From contig CM031857.1 of assembly GCA_018697195.1 (NCBI GenBank), positions 56,784,491-56,848,490 on the forward strand: a stretch of 64,000 nucleotides of DNA, given 5' to 3'. A program made the translations under genes and the position numbers. Under the pieces are notes generated by a model, which saw only the letters and a program-made list of their open reading frames with translations, did not search any database and was not told the DNA's origin. Shown here in pieces: positions 1-12,617 of this stretch. How positions within the stretch are numbered: the first letter of the stretch is position 1; each line of letters opens with the position of its first letter. The DNA is from Certhia americana. Lineage: Eukaryota; Chordata; Aves; Passeriformes; Certhiidae.

Positions 1-3000
1 CTGTTTGAGAAATCAATGGAAAAACAGATGTCTAAATGCGTGCAAAGCAGTGCTGCTGCTATTAACGATGCAATGATTAATGATTCCAAGTATTTGGGAT
101 ACAGTTAACCCTTTTCATAGACTCATCTATGCACATAAATAGAACTTGTATGATTTGGCTTCCTGAGCCACACAAATAGCCTACTTTGCATTGGGTTACA
201 ACAGATACAGGGACAAACAAGGCACTGACATGCAGAATTTTGCAGAATCTCCCTGAGCATTAAAACAGGCAAAACATCCCTCCCCCTCTCCCCTCTCCCA
301 AACCCACTAGGCTAATTGCAAAAAACCCAGCACCATAGCTTAAAGCATCCTCAGACACTCTGCTCTGCTTGCTGCAATCTTCCTGTTTGGCCTCTGAAGT
401 AGCCCTTTCACACATCTTCTGTGGTGGTGTGAAGATGAGCCCTACCAGCCTATTTTAAGGCCAGTATCTTTGAGAGAGAGGAGTTTTTTTGGAGTTGGGA
501 AGGACAGCTGCTGGCTTTGCCCTGAGCTAGTGTTTTCTACCTGATGATATTGAATGGGTCTTCAAACAGGGCTGTGCAGAAGCTGTAAGACAGTTTCCCT
601 CCCCACCACTGTTTTCATAAGCTGGTTGTTTACTACAAGATGAAACATGTTGCTTATTTGTGTCATACTATCTCAGATATGACTTCTTTGAAGTGAAGCA
701 GTTTACAGAGGTTATCCGCAATTGTCTGTAGCCTCCACTTTCTTCAGGAGCCTGAGTAATCTGCAGTTACAGGGATAAGACAACTGATAATTCTCCCTCC
801 AAAAAGACAGGGTAAAAGCATGCAGAGCCTGCCTAGTGCTGATAGCAATTTTACTCGTTGAATCGTTGAAGCTAAGGAAGCTGCAGCTGCCAAAAAATGG
901 GAACATTTTTAAATTAAGACACCACACAGACCCAGGAAAATTCTCACTTAGCAAATGAAATGAGGACAAACAGCAAAAGAGAGGTACTTCCTTACTGATT
1001 TTAGCAGCTAACTTTCCCTCAAGGGTGCATCAGACTTATTTTTTATTTTCTAATCTACTCTCCTGCTGGGTGTAGAAGGGGGAAGATGTGCAAGGCCTCA
1101 GTCATCCATTCAAATCTGGTTCATGCTGTAGGTGTGCATGGGAAGATCAGTCCCATCACTCTGACCCTTGTTTTGCCATAAAAATGCAAGACTTCAGCAC
1201 TCTTCACCGTCTATACTCAGGCAGAGTGGCATCCTCTTTCACACTTCCTTCTGCTTCCATGTAGCTGGTGCTTTTGAATTCTCCAGAGCACAGTGTATGA
1301 CTGAGCTGCTTAGAGTCATCACAGGGGACTGGGACTACGGTGCAAAAGTGGCCGAGGCATGCAGTTATTCAGCTATATTTATCCTGATGGGAAGGGAAGT
1401 GGAAGTAATGAGGAGAGGTATGTTGGTGGAACTGAGCAGCAGGAAGGACATGACATTTCAAAGGAGGGAAAACGCAAATGAGAATCTACTGAAGGATACT
1501 TAAAGGGAAGGGAAGACAGGACTGAGCAGAGGAGGAGCATGTGCCCAACAGAGAGAGTGCTGTCGTGTTGCACTCTGTGCCTCTGCACAGCTTTCCCATC
1601 AACAAAGAATTGAAAAGAGTATATAGGTTTCTTTTTCACATACAGCTTTCTAATTCACTCAACCACACCATTCCTTTCCACGTCAAGTAAGCAAGAGAGT
1701 ACAAGAAGACAGAAATAAATGAGAAAGTAAGAAAAGCACACACTCACACCCTTAGGATTGTCAGACTAAACGTATCATTTCTGCAGCTCCATAGAAGGCA
1801 ATGAAGCTGAAATTACTTCTTCATGCATGGATTACAGTATTGCATAGTGATTTTTAGGCATCCATAAAATGCAGTGTAAAGAGTTTATGCCCAGTCCTAA
1901 GGGTGAGGTGCTTTGTTTGTTTGCTTCTATTAGATCATGGTTATTCTGCAAGTTCAAAGACATATGCAATTGAAAATTTTACTACAAATCAGGGGATTAT
2001 TTTGCAAAAAAAGTGGAAAAGATTTGCAGAGTGATAAAATGAAAGTTTAAAAGCAGCTCCATTTGAATAAAGCTGGAAAAATAGTTTAGAAATATACAGT
2101 AGAATTGTGCAAGCCCAGGCAGTACCAGAAGAAAAAATAAAGTTATTATACCCATTTTTATTTGTTCAAGACAGAAGAAAATCAGAGAGACATGAAAGAC
2201 AGAAGAGACATGATGCCAGACAACTTTATGATAGATAATGGGCAATCCAAACTTGCTATCTTGTGTTCTTTCTTAGCCTATGTCTGACATCCATCTGCTA
2301 GGTTTTGCTGTACATCACACCTACGTGGATTCAGCTCTTAGATTTTCTTCCTGAAGGAATAAAAAAAGTTCATTGGCATGGAGGACAAATGGAGGTCAGT
2401 AATCTTTAATATGGAACAGACTCCATATCCACATTGTTTCATACAAAGTAATCAAAACAAAAAAAAAATTGCAAAAAAACGAATTTGCAGGATAGGAATA
2501 TAAACATTGAACAAAATAATAACAGATTTAAATTAAACACAAGTGCGTAAGGAAGCTAAACCTTTCAGTCACAATCTGTTGCGTTAGGGTAGATACACAG
2601 ACTGGTAAATTCTGTGGTGTCTGGTTCTTAAGGAATAAATGTCACTTTGTGTCCTCTGACTGCATCTGAAGTCAATAAATCCATCTGCTGCCTTTCACGC
2701 ATGTAGAATGCATTTTCATCCCCTCCGAGCCATGTTTGTTGGCCAGCTTGCTATAAATAAATGACCTGCACGACACATTCATATCCTTGAATTTCAGCCA
2801 TTCATTTAAGTATGCATATTGCAGTCTCTCCCAGGTACAGGAGGAAAGGGAAGCACAAACAGCAATAGTCTTAAGGTGCTTCCCTTGCCATTATAGGTTG
2901 TCAAACGTGATTTTAAAATATTTGACAAATGATAAATAAAGACAACAGGTAATTTCAACAAGAACAGTCTATTTTAATTTCTTTTTTGTGATACCTTTCC

Positions 3001-4399
3001 TCAGAGCTCCTCATAATGCCTCTATAGACTGAAGGAAATATGGAGAATAACATACATCGCCTTTCATTAAATGAATGCAACACCTTTATTTCATTCTAAT
3101 ATGTTAACTTGTCAAAACTCATCATCTTCATGCTACACAGTAATGCACTCCTTGATGCAACACAGCACTGTCTTGTTACCCAGCTCACCTAGAAGAAAAA
3201 CTCCACATAAACTCTTTTGTACCCTTTGTTGCTTTGCCTTGCCAAATTTTCCCTTTAAAGATAATGCCTGTGAGATGTTAATTGACATTGTTTGGAAAAA
3301 TTCTGAAGAAAGCTCTTCCATTGAATCAGTCTTAATATATTAAGCTATTTTTTATTCTTACCTGCTTGCATTTTTCTTTTGATACAAAACATATTTTCTC
3401 CCTTCTTTTTTTTCCCCAGAAACTTAAATTTCATTCCAATTTTGAAGAAATTCAAGCCAACCAGTTGTCAATAAAGAGTGTCCCATCTTATTAAAGACCA
3501 AAACTAAATGGAATTAGTGGTCTTTAATATTGCTCCCACATGTAGTAGGGTTGCTTTTCATCACTTGATATGGGCATGATTTCTTTTTTAGAATAACGTT
3601 ATTTCTAAGACACCCACACAACTCCCCTCTTGACTTGCTGGATTCCTAACTTATGTTTTATATCAGCTTGTTTGGCATAGAAGCAGACTGAAGAGAGAAT
3701 ATTTTTTAAGATAAAAAGTGGTCTTCTCAATCAGAAGTATAAGGACAGTCTGGGTACACTTGTGCTGCATGGCTGAAGTTTTGCCTCTTTGTTCACATTT
3801 TTGGTAACAACTGAAATATCCTCCACAAGAAATTGTGGATCTCGAGGGAGAAAAGAAGGGAAGAGTCTGAAAGTTATTATTCACCAGGATGTTACAAAAA
3901 TATCTTTCATGTGTCAAGTGGTACGATGTAGGTTGGTGCAATTTGGCATTATCTTGCATCACTACTTGTCTATCACCACACTTTTAAAAAACTATCCCTG
4001 TCCTTGGCTTGGTGTTTACACACAAAGTGATTTCACTTTTTACTTTCCTGCAAAACAAATCCAGATTTCAAAACAATAGAAGCAGCCCAGGATAAGACTA
4101 AATAATTTTTAGTAAAATTTGTACACTTATATATACATATAAAATGCAACTTCCAAGTTTTTATTTCATAGCCACTGATAGAGAAATTTCTAATTTAATA
4201 GCCTAAAGAATTAGTTTGCAAATCTTTGCAACAAGGATTTTAAAAAATCCCCATGCAGTAATAAGGAGCTGAATTTGGAGATTTAAATTAGATTATTTGC
4301 AGAACTGGCTATTTTACAACCCTTACAACAGAAAGCAATAGGCAAAAAGCTCTCATGGAACTTTGTCCTTCCATGACTGATGTAGCAATATGGGCTCTG

Positions 4400-4413
4400 G
4401 TTACCCAGGCAAC
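4400..4413. promoter_or_regulatory. RFX X-box-like palindrome
   Basis: The 14 bases GTTACCCAGGCAAC form two inverted half-sites (GTTACC and GGCAAC) with two bases between. This is close to the RFX-family X-box consensus GTTGCC-NN-GGCAAC, differing at one half-site base. It lies about 18 kb upstream of the VWA8 start codon in unannotated DNA. Function is inferred from the motif alone, and such sites also occur by chance. Confidence 0.3.
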
Positions 4414-6110
4414 AGATCAACAACTTCACCTTGGCTGTAAATGCAATGTTGGGAAGAGATTAAAAAAAGGAAACAGGAAAGAGGGAGAAAATTTGAATAG
4501 AAAAAGAATAATGGCTAGGATCACGAGCAGGCAAGTAGTTTTAGTTTTTTGTCCGTACAAGAAAAAGGGCTCGATTCTTACAACATTACAGTATAAAAGT
4601 GGCATTTGAACAAGTGTCAAGAGAGTTTGAAAGCCCTTACCTATTGAGTCTTACTGAAGAAAGAAAATGCCAGATTCACGCTATATAGAGGATAAAGGGG
4701 GTATTTTGTACAAAACAAAACATGCAGACATTATCCTCTTCTGGCAGTAGGGAAGCTTTTAACCTGAGAAATTCTAGATTGGTTATCAGGGACACAGCAT
4801 ACTGTTGTGAAAATACATAGTATTTATTTTAAAACTACTGGACAGCACTGGAATAAAACCTGAGGTAAGGTTTTCAACCTTTTTATAATAGTGACTCTCT
4901 GATTCAAAGAGTCTGGATATGCATTATACATTTACTTGAATATTATCAAAGTTACAAAAATCAGGGATAAAGTTCTGTTGTTGTTTTTCTTTCTATATCC
5001 AGTCCACAAAGTCTGGATTGATTTTTAAAACCATTTTACAGTATTAAACTCCTCAGGAAACTGGTTTTTACCTTGCACCATAGAGATCCTTTCACCACTA
5101 GGGCAGAGAAGTGTGGTCCCAGGAAGAAGTAGGTCAGTATGAATCCAAGTCTCCAACACTCTCCACACTTCCAAAGAGACTAGAATGTGAAACAAGACAA
5201 TACTACAAGTAGTGTGGGATGAAGTCTTTAAACTAAAAGCTCACAGAGCAAAGTGTGGATACGTGTGCATTTTCTATAAGGCATCTGGTCTGCTATCTCT
5301 TGGCAACGTAACTGAGAATTTATAACAATACAAAATTAAGATAATAATCAGTGGTTTAAAACTCTACTGACTGAAAGATGCCTTATCTTTAAAGGGTGGC
5401 TTCAGGTCCTTAAAAGGATTTGCTGTTATTCTCCACTATGATCAGTAATTCCAAACCAAGCAAGCATACTGCTTTATAACTGTTACCAGATAATATAAAT
5501 TTTGCATGAATAGCAAATGCTGCAGAACACAGGTGACTCTCAGCTATTTAATAAGCTAACTGTGAAAGTTTTAGGGCAGTCATGTGAAAAACAATACTTT
5601 GAAGAAAGATGGGAAAGCATCTGAGGTCATGGAAGCTAGAGACTGAACATATGTTCTCAGCCTGATCCTCTTAGTAAGGGTGGACACAATATTTGCTGTA
5701 TAATAGGAAATGTCTGTACCATCTCTGACACTGGTGCAAGAGCCACTATGATATGGCAGCCAGCACTGACACTGGACAGAATACTGTGAATCAAAAAATC
5801 AAATCAAAACCAGAAAAAGAATCACAAGGTTAAAAAACAATTGGAATTATTTGTTCCACCATTGGAGTTAGCCTTAATTTCTGATCATTGGAATTCCTGG
5901 CATATTTCTGTGTAGGAAGAAAGACTCCTCTCCAACTAAATCACTATTCCATGTACTGAGAATTAGAAATTGGGGTCAAGATAAATCAAACTTTTTATTA
6001 GGCAACAATTTAAGAAGATTGAGCACACTGTGTTGTTATTATTTTACAGCAATGCCTATTTTTTACTCTCTTGATCAATATAGGCTCCTGCTTTATGGTG
6101 GTGTGGTTTT

Positions 6111-6176
6111 TTGTTGTTGTTGTTGTTGTTGCTGTTGTTGTTGTTGTTGTTGCTGTTGTTGTTTTTTTGTTTTTTC
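6111..6176. repeat. (GTT)n microsatellite with GCT interruptions
   Basis: About 17 tandem trinucleotides, mostly GTT, are interrupted by two GCT units and followed by T runs. Read on the minus strand this gives an Asn-rich frame, and in one + frame a Cys or Leu homopolymer. These frames are low-complexity artefacts and not genes. Confidence 0.9.
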
Positions 6177-7339
6177 CTTGTGGGAGGTAGAAGGGCCAAG
6201 GGGCTCTTTTCTGTTATTTGCATTTTGGCTACAGTTAATGTAAAAGAATCTCCTTGTGTCCCCAGTGAGAAGGAAAGCTGTGACAAAAAGGTGGGGGCCT
6301 GTTCCTGAAAATAGTGCTTATGTGTTTCGTTCCACTTTTATTAATTGAATTATTTTAGTGTGTATGCTCACAGTCACCTCAGACTAAGGATTATCCTGTG
6401 AAGGTTTATGCATGAATTTGACTTGATGCACTGCAAATTCAGAGAATCACCAAGTAATTTTCAGTTCTTTGATCCCAAACTTCCCACTGTCTCTCTGTAG
6501 AACCTAGAATGCTGTTGCAAATACTGGTATTAACACTAAAAAGCTTGCAATATCTCAAAGTTAGCCTTGTCCCTTCTGTGAAGGTTAGTTCAGAAGTTTT
6601 CTTGGGCTTTGGGGGGTTTTATTTTGAGGAACCCAAATCATGGCGCTGACTTGTGCAGATTATCTGCTCTGAAACTGAGGAAACCTCAGTGCACAGACAC
6701 AAAATATTGTCAGCTGAGAGCTCTTTGCAGAATCATCACTTCTTTTTAACTCTGCTTAATTCTATCACTGAAATAAGGACAACAGGGTCTATTTTTGGGT
6801 TTAAATGTAATTTATTATGTAATTGTTGCTCAGTAAATGAGTTTACGTGGGATATAATAATACAGAATTTCAACTGTACTTTAAAGTCTGTCTTGCAAAT
6901 CACTGTCATGTTTCTACTTGTTTAAGATCACTGCTGTCAAATATTAACAATATACAGGAAATATGTCCTTCTTTTTCAGGAAATGCTTGTATCATTGAGT
7001 CAGTAAAGCTGTTTCAGCTTAAGAGAATCAGATTTAAATACCACTTAGAGACATGCCTAACATTTCTAAAAACAATAAATATTAGTGGTATATTAAGTGT
7101 TTGCTTAAATTCTGAAGCTAACAGATTAACTACCTCTGTGTTAGTCTTTTTCTTTCCACATACAACATGATATAACAGCTTGATGAAACATTTGCTATTA
7201 AACAGTTCTGAAAATATTTTCAGGACATGTATGTTCTGTACAATACAGTAATTTTGTGTCTTGTGCAATACTGCACATAATATATATCAGTATGTCCTTT
7301 GTATATTATGGATGTGTATTCCTTGATAGCTGGGGGGAG

Positions 7340-7366
7340 AAAAACAAACAAACAAACAAACAAAAC
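7340..7366. repeat. (AAAC)n microsatellite
   Basis: About six tandem AAAC units lie in AT-rich intergenic sequence. Confidence 0.85.
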
Positions 7367-8176
7367 TTCAGAGGATAAACAACATTATTTAACTTTCATC
7401 AGCAGAGATCATATTATTTGAGTTTAAATCCTAAACCACTTTATTTAAAATTTAAATTTATTTAAATTGAAAATATATGTGGTATCACCAAAGTGATGAA
7501 TAGTTACTTCTGATAGTAATCCTATACCTCAAATTGCTCCCTTTTCCTGCCTTGTAACTGGAGACAGGCTATAAGGTGCGGGCTGGATTCTTTATTACAA
7601 TTCAGTTTTGCTGGAAGGAAGAGACTAATGGGAATGTCACACTTTTAGTTCCCATCATTAGGTTCACATGCTATTTACTCTAACTGCTTCTTTACTTTTT
7701 CCTTCTTGCCACGGGCTAATGGATGATTCTGGTCTCACATTCCACTGACATTATTCAGTCCATTTATGCCTAGGAAACTATATAAAAAAGAAATAAAGAA
7801 TAACAATGTCAGATCTACAGCAGCCAGGAAGCTTTATTTATTCTCCAGCCACAGTTTGGTGATTGGTGCAATCACATTTATTGCTCCAGCAGGTCTTTTC
7901 CAGATTTAAAACAGAATATTTTGTGTCTTTGTCTTGCTTTGCAGAATCCCAACTGTAATTTTCCAGGCATTATTTCCCTCTTGCATTTTTCTGTCATTTT
8001 GCTTCTCTCTCTTCCAGATTATTTCACATATTCTGACATAATCCAAGAAAACAACAGATGGCAACTTCATCCAAGTGGATGTTATCCACTAGGACTGCAA
8101 AACGGGAGCTTGTTTTCCAGTAATTTCCTGCCTTTCAGGATAAAAATTGCAGAACCTACTGAAGTCTCTAATGTGA

Positions 8177-8236
8177 GATAATAACAATAATACAATAATT
8201 ATATAATATAATAATAATATAATAATAGTAATAATG
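8177..8236. repeat. (AAT)n-like microsatellite, imperfect
   Basis: A 60-bp A/T tract is built mainly of ATA/ATT trinucleotides with interruptions. Confidence 0.8.
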
Positions 8237-8520
8237 TGAGTCTCAAATGTGGGTTAGGGTTGGATTGTCTTAGGCAGAGTTTAGTCTGCTGTTTTCAGTA
8301 AGATGAGATGGAGCCCTGCCAGCAGTCAAAATTTTGACTCCAGCCTCACTGACTAGACTTGGATATGGGATTTCTAATGTGCAATGCATGAGTAGCAGTG
8401 ATAATGCAGTCCAGCAGAAGAAACAGAGGTAGTATACAGAAAAGGAGAATGTTGAGAGGATGTGTGGTCATGTGGGAAGCAAAAAACAGTTGGTAGATTA
8501 AAAGGCTTAGAAGACAAGCA

Positions 8521-8624
8521 GTAAGAGGAGGAAGGGAAGAGAGAAGGAACAAAGAAGGAAAGGAAGGAGGGTCAGACAAAGGAGAAAAGTGGTAGAGGGA
8601 GAAGGAAGGAAGGAGAGAAGGAGG
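8521..8624. repeat. Purine-rich (GGAA)n-like tract
   Basis: About 100 bases are nearly all purine on the + strand, built from GGAA and GAGA words such as GAAGGAAGGAAGG. Mirror-symmetric homopurine tracts can form triplex DNA. The minus-strand reading is a Ser/Leu/Pro-rich low-complexity frame and not a gene. Confidence 0.7.
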
Positions 8625-9622
8625 TATATAAAATATTGGAGGGCATATTTAGCCATTCAATTGTGTCACTGAACTTCCCCTGAGCAAAGCTCCATTTCTT
8701 TAAAACTTAGGGGGACTTCCAGTTGTGCTGAAAAACACCAATGAAAACAAATGCTCTAGAAGTTACAAACAATGAGACACATTTTTATTGGATTTCTTTG
8801 GATAGGAGTGGGACAGTATCTGCATTTTGTCCTGACAAACAAGTAAGGAAAGTTTCCCTTCTGCTCCTCCACAATAAATGTCCTTGTCATCAGCAAAGAG
8901 AGAGGAGTGCAAATACATTGAGCTACATGTGGTGATTAGCTATGAAATGGGGAAATAAGGATAGAAGAATGAGAAGATTTAGCTCAGTTCACAGATGAAT
9001 TTTCAGCTTTTTTTCCTTTTACCGGGCCTTCTCAGCCTACAGCTTAACCAGTAGAGCAGGCTACATCTAAGACATCTAATAACTGCTACTGAAGAAAGTC
9101 ATACGTATTATTAAAAATAGTGTCAGAACACAGGAAAAATACTGAGAATATAAAAGCAAAAGTAGAGGATAATCTTTAATTTTAGGATAAGGGGGAACTA
9201 GAATACAGGGCAGGTCTATTGTCACCACTGAAGATGTTTCAAAAGGTGTACAAAAAAGAGCAATTCAAATGAGGCAAAGATGTAAGTAGTTAGTTGGTTT
9301 CACCTCACCTGACTTTGGGTGTCTAAAGTAACCCCTTTGACCTGAGCTAGTGAGGCAAAGTTCCCATTGGAAGGAAACAGATGTTTCAAAGTAACAATTC
9401 GTCTGAACCCTACCTGCCTTAGATTAAGAGGAAGTGTCCTTTCAGTCTGTCTGGGTTTTTTTCTCTGAGTATAAGGTCAACCTTTGGCTGCTCAAACTTT
9501 GGTGACGTTTCTATTTGCTCAGGTCAGAGCAATACTAGGCAACCCAGGATATGCACTGTCATCACAGAAAGCATCAATACCTTATTGAGATGAGGAAGAC
9601 TTTTGTACCGGGTCTGGGAGGA

Positions 9623-9702
9623 CTGTTGTGAGTAAATGCCAGCCAACACCTGAACACCCACACAACCACTCACTTATTCCCCTCTCACACGAAACAGGGA
9701 AT
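9623..9702 (-). mobile_element. Fragment of an avian LTR (U5-side end)
   Basis: The segment runs TGTTGTGAGTAAATGCC, then CCAGCCAACACC and ACACCCACACAACC, then pyrimidine-rich CACTTATTCCCCTC. This order matches the terminal part of the abundant avian ERV LTR family seen reversed (TGTGGTGGTTTAAC then a CACTC/CCCC tract). The same family appears at 56475-57293 in this window. Only about 80 bp can be recognised and the rest is lost or too diverged. The family assignment is from memory of avian repeats. Confidence 0.45.
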
Positions 9703-11844
9703 AAACAAGCATCTGTGTAGGTATTGGCACTTGGCCAAGGTAAATCCACCACATAAAGTGGGACTGACCAACATAGTACTAAAATCCTTTATTTCACCTA
9801 CTTGTCAGGAGGACTTTGTACGTTGATCAACCTGTTGAATTAAAAGATTGCTAAATACTTGTTTACAAACCCTGGGAGCTATAAAAGCAATCTGAAATAC
9901 TGCAATCATTAAACGTATTTTGCACTACATGTTTCTTCCATCAAGAAACACAAAGAAACTTAAAAATGGCTCTTTCCCATGGAATTACTAAATCTTTACA
10001 GAACCAAGCAATAGGGTTTGTGAAACACAGATGTCATATTTTTAGTGGCAACATTTTGCTTGAGCTAACACACTTGGCAAGAAAGTAAAATTAAATTCCA
10101 CATTCCCTGATACTGACAAGGAAGTAAGAGAAGCAAAAATTCTGATCTACTTACACACACATGCACAGAAAAAAAGGTTCAATGTGTTTAGTTGTCTAAA
10201 TACTTTTTCTGTTTGTTCCACTTAATTTCTTTGGTAATTTCAACTGCAATAGATTCTTCAGTTTGTCTCCCTCTAGTGGATCACCTCTTTTGTGTGTCAG
10301 CAGATATTTTATTTTCAATTTTTAATTCTTCCATCACTAGTATTATGTGGCTATAATATTATTATAATAATTGAATAATCCACACACAGCAATTACTCTA
10401 TTTCATTCCTGATGACTGCATCATTTAAACTTACATTTGTTCCTATTGCCCCAGGTATCAGCTGTCTAGGCTACAATTCATGCAAAGTATTCTCAATCTT
10501 CTTCTCATCTAGAAAAAATGCAATTATACTGTATTGCTTTTTGGTCATGCTTCTGTCTTCTAGATGAATTCAGGGACTGGATCAGTAGAGGCCTATGTAA
10601 AGTAGCCTTTTAAGTGGTCTAAATTAGGGCCTGGTGAAATAAAATAAAGCTAGTCACAGTTAAATCATGTCACAAATATGGAAATCCTTGTCTAAGCCTC
10701 CAGCAAGTATCATCTTTCAGCAACATAGATATATTCTATTGTTTGATAAATATAAGACCATGTGGCCTAGTCTTATTTTTCAAAGTATCCATATGTAATT
10801 TGGGGAAGAATATATTTAATTATAACCAACATAGAATCTGTCTTGGGCTTATTTATATCATCTGCATTATGATCTTAGTGTTTCTGTGGTGAATCAGAGC
10901 CCTTCTATGTTTAATATCTATAAACCATAGCAAAAAAAAGCTTATTTCCTGCCTCAAAGATCTTACACTACGAAAGATAGGACAGCCAAAAAAAGTGGAC
11001 TTCACAAAGAGAAGGTGGGAATGGAAGAAGCAAGTAAGATATGATAGTTTAACTGTTGCTGAATATTATTAGTATTAGCAAAGGCTGCCAAACATCTTTT
11101 TGCCTGTTGCATTTTATAGGCAAAGAAAAGGTTTCAGGTTTACAAACACAGACCTGAAGAAAGAAAATCTCATGGCCACTGGTACTGCTGTCTGGAGGGG
11201 CACAACTCTTCCAGAACAGAAGTTTCTTCCTGTGAATACATCCAAATTCTACTGTTGATTTTCTTTCCTTTTATGCTCATCTCAGATAGCACGGCGGTTC
11301 AAGTAGGACATAAAATGGATTCTGTTGTAAGTAAGCAATTAGCTGCACAATTAAATCTGAAGTTAGATAAGTGGTGTGAGCTGCACTTCATAACTACTTG
11401 TGAAGTTACACCCAGGTTTATTTCTTCCCTGGTCACTGGACTCCCACCTACCCTTCTTCAAGTTCCTTCTAATACTTAAGGGAATAATAATTAAGAACAA
11501 TAGCAAAAGACCTCACTGTCAAGTCCCTGCATACTGAGATACTAAGCCACCACACTTTTACTTAGGCCTGTTCACTCACATGGCAGTGAACTTATTCATC
11601 TTGCACCAGCTTAGAGAGTGGATAGAGGAGCTCATACCCATTCCCACTCCCCTTTTTCTGTCTACTTGGGAAGGGATTTCAGGGCTTGATCTGGATTGAA
11701 AAAATTGCGTAAGAGGGCAGTAGTACCTTCCCTTCCTTACCTACTGTACTCCCTGCTTTCATAGCACACAACATAGTGGTAATTAGATTGTCAGCCACTG
11801 TTTGTGCAATAGAAAACACAACCAAAGCGCTCTCAAGTTTTAAC

Positions 11845-11865
11845 AAAAAAAAAAAACAAAAAAAA
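11845..11865. repeat. Poly-A tract
   Basis: Runs of 12 and 8 A are separated by a single C, about 50 bp left of the solo LTR. No retroposed gene body was recognised beside it. Confidence 0.85.
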
Positions 11866-11912
11866 CCAAACCTCTCTCCTGTGAACTTGTGCAATTGTTC
11901 TCCTTGGACAGA

Positions 11913-12617
11913 TGTTGCAGCCAGTATTTATTTTTAAATCATTGTTTCATGATTAATGTTTGTACTGTTAAATGGCTCATTCTATGTACCCCTGTTACTC
12001 CCCTGACTTGGATTGCCCCTACTTTGTATCCTCTCCTATCCTTGCCCTATATGGAATTTCCCCGCCTTTTATTCCAGTACCTTCCCTATCCATCATCCTA
12101 GCCCTACCCCTTGTTCCAGCACCTTCCCTGTCAGTCCTTCCCTCGCCCAATTCCATGTGTGTACTGCCCCCTGGGTGTTCTGGGGTGTCAACCTCCACTC
12201 GATGCCCCATTGGGGCATGTAACCTCCCTTCTCCTCCCCCTCAGCCCGGTTGGCCCAGGAACCCTGATGTAATCCTTTTACTCCTCCCCTGAAATCTCCT
12301 CATTGGAAGTTCATTTGTATCCACCCCTCTTTGTTACCTTGTATTTAATCCTGTGCACAGCAGGGCTTGGGGTCTGTCCTAGTGGTGTCCCATTGGGATG
12401 TGTTTGCTTCAATAAACCTGTGGGAGCCTCACCTGGGAGGTTTCTCACTCCTTTCTCCAGCACCTGAACCCTGCTGAGGCTTGGCATCTTGACCACCATA
12501 AAGCCTCCAGCTCTTCAGGTTCTGCCACTGGCCGTAATCCCTGCCGTGGTGGTTCCTCACTCCTGGCATGGTGCCGGAGTGCACCAGAGCTAGCCCAGAC
12601 TCCAGTGGGCGGCGTCA
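11913..12617 (+). mobile_element. Solo endogenous retrovirus LTR with 6-bp target site duplication
   Basis: This 705-bp element begins TGTTGC and ends GCGTCA, so it has the TG...CA ends of a retroviral LTR. It is flanked on both sides by the perfect 6-bp duplication GACAGA (11907-11912 and 12618-12623). Inside, a pyrimidine-rich U3-like part is followed by an inverted CCAAT (ATTGG near 12303), a TATA-like GTATTTAATCC near 12342-12352, and a poly-A signal AATAAA near 12411. A U5-like remainder of about 200 bp follows. No primer-binding site, polypurine tract or gag/pol/env coding sequence lies next to it, so it is a solo LTR left by recombination. A 6-bp duplication is typical of class II (ERVK-like) avian elements. 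Confidence 0.8.

Noticed and set aside
6019..6308. Cys-, Leu- and Asn-homopolymer open frames
   Set aside because: Direct translation of the GTT microsatellite; low complexity.
11972..12292. 106-codon Pro/Ser-rich frame
   Set aside because: Lies wholly inside the pyrimidine-rich U3 part of the solo LTR.
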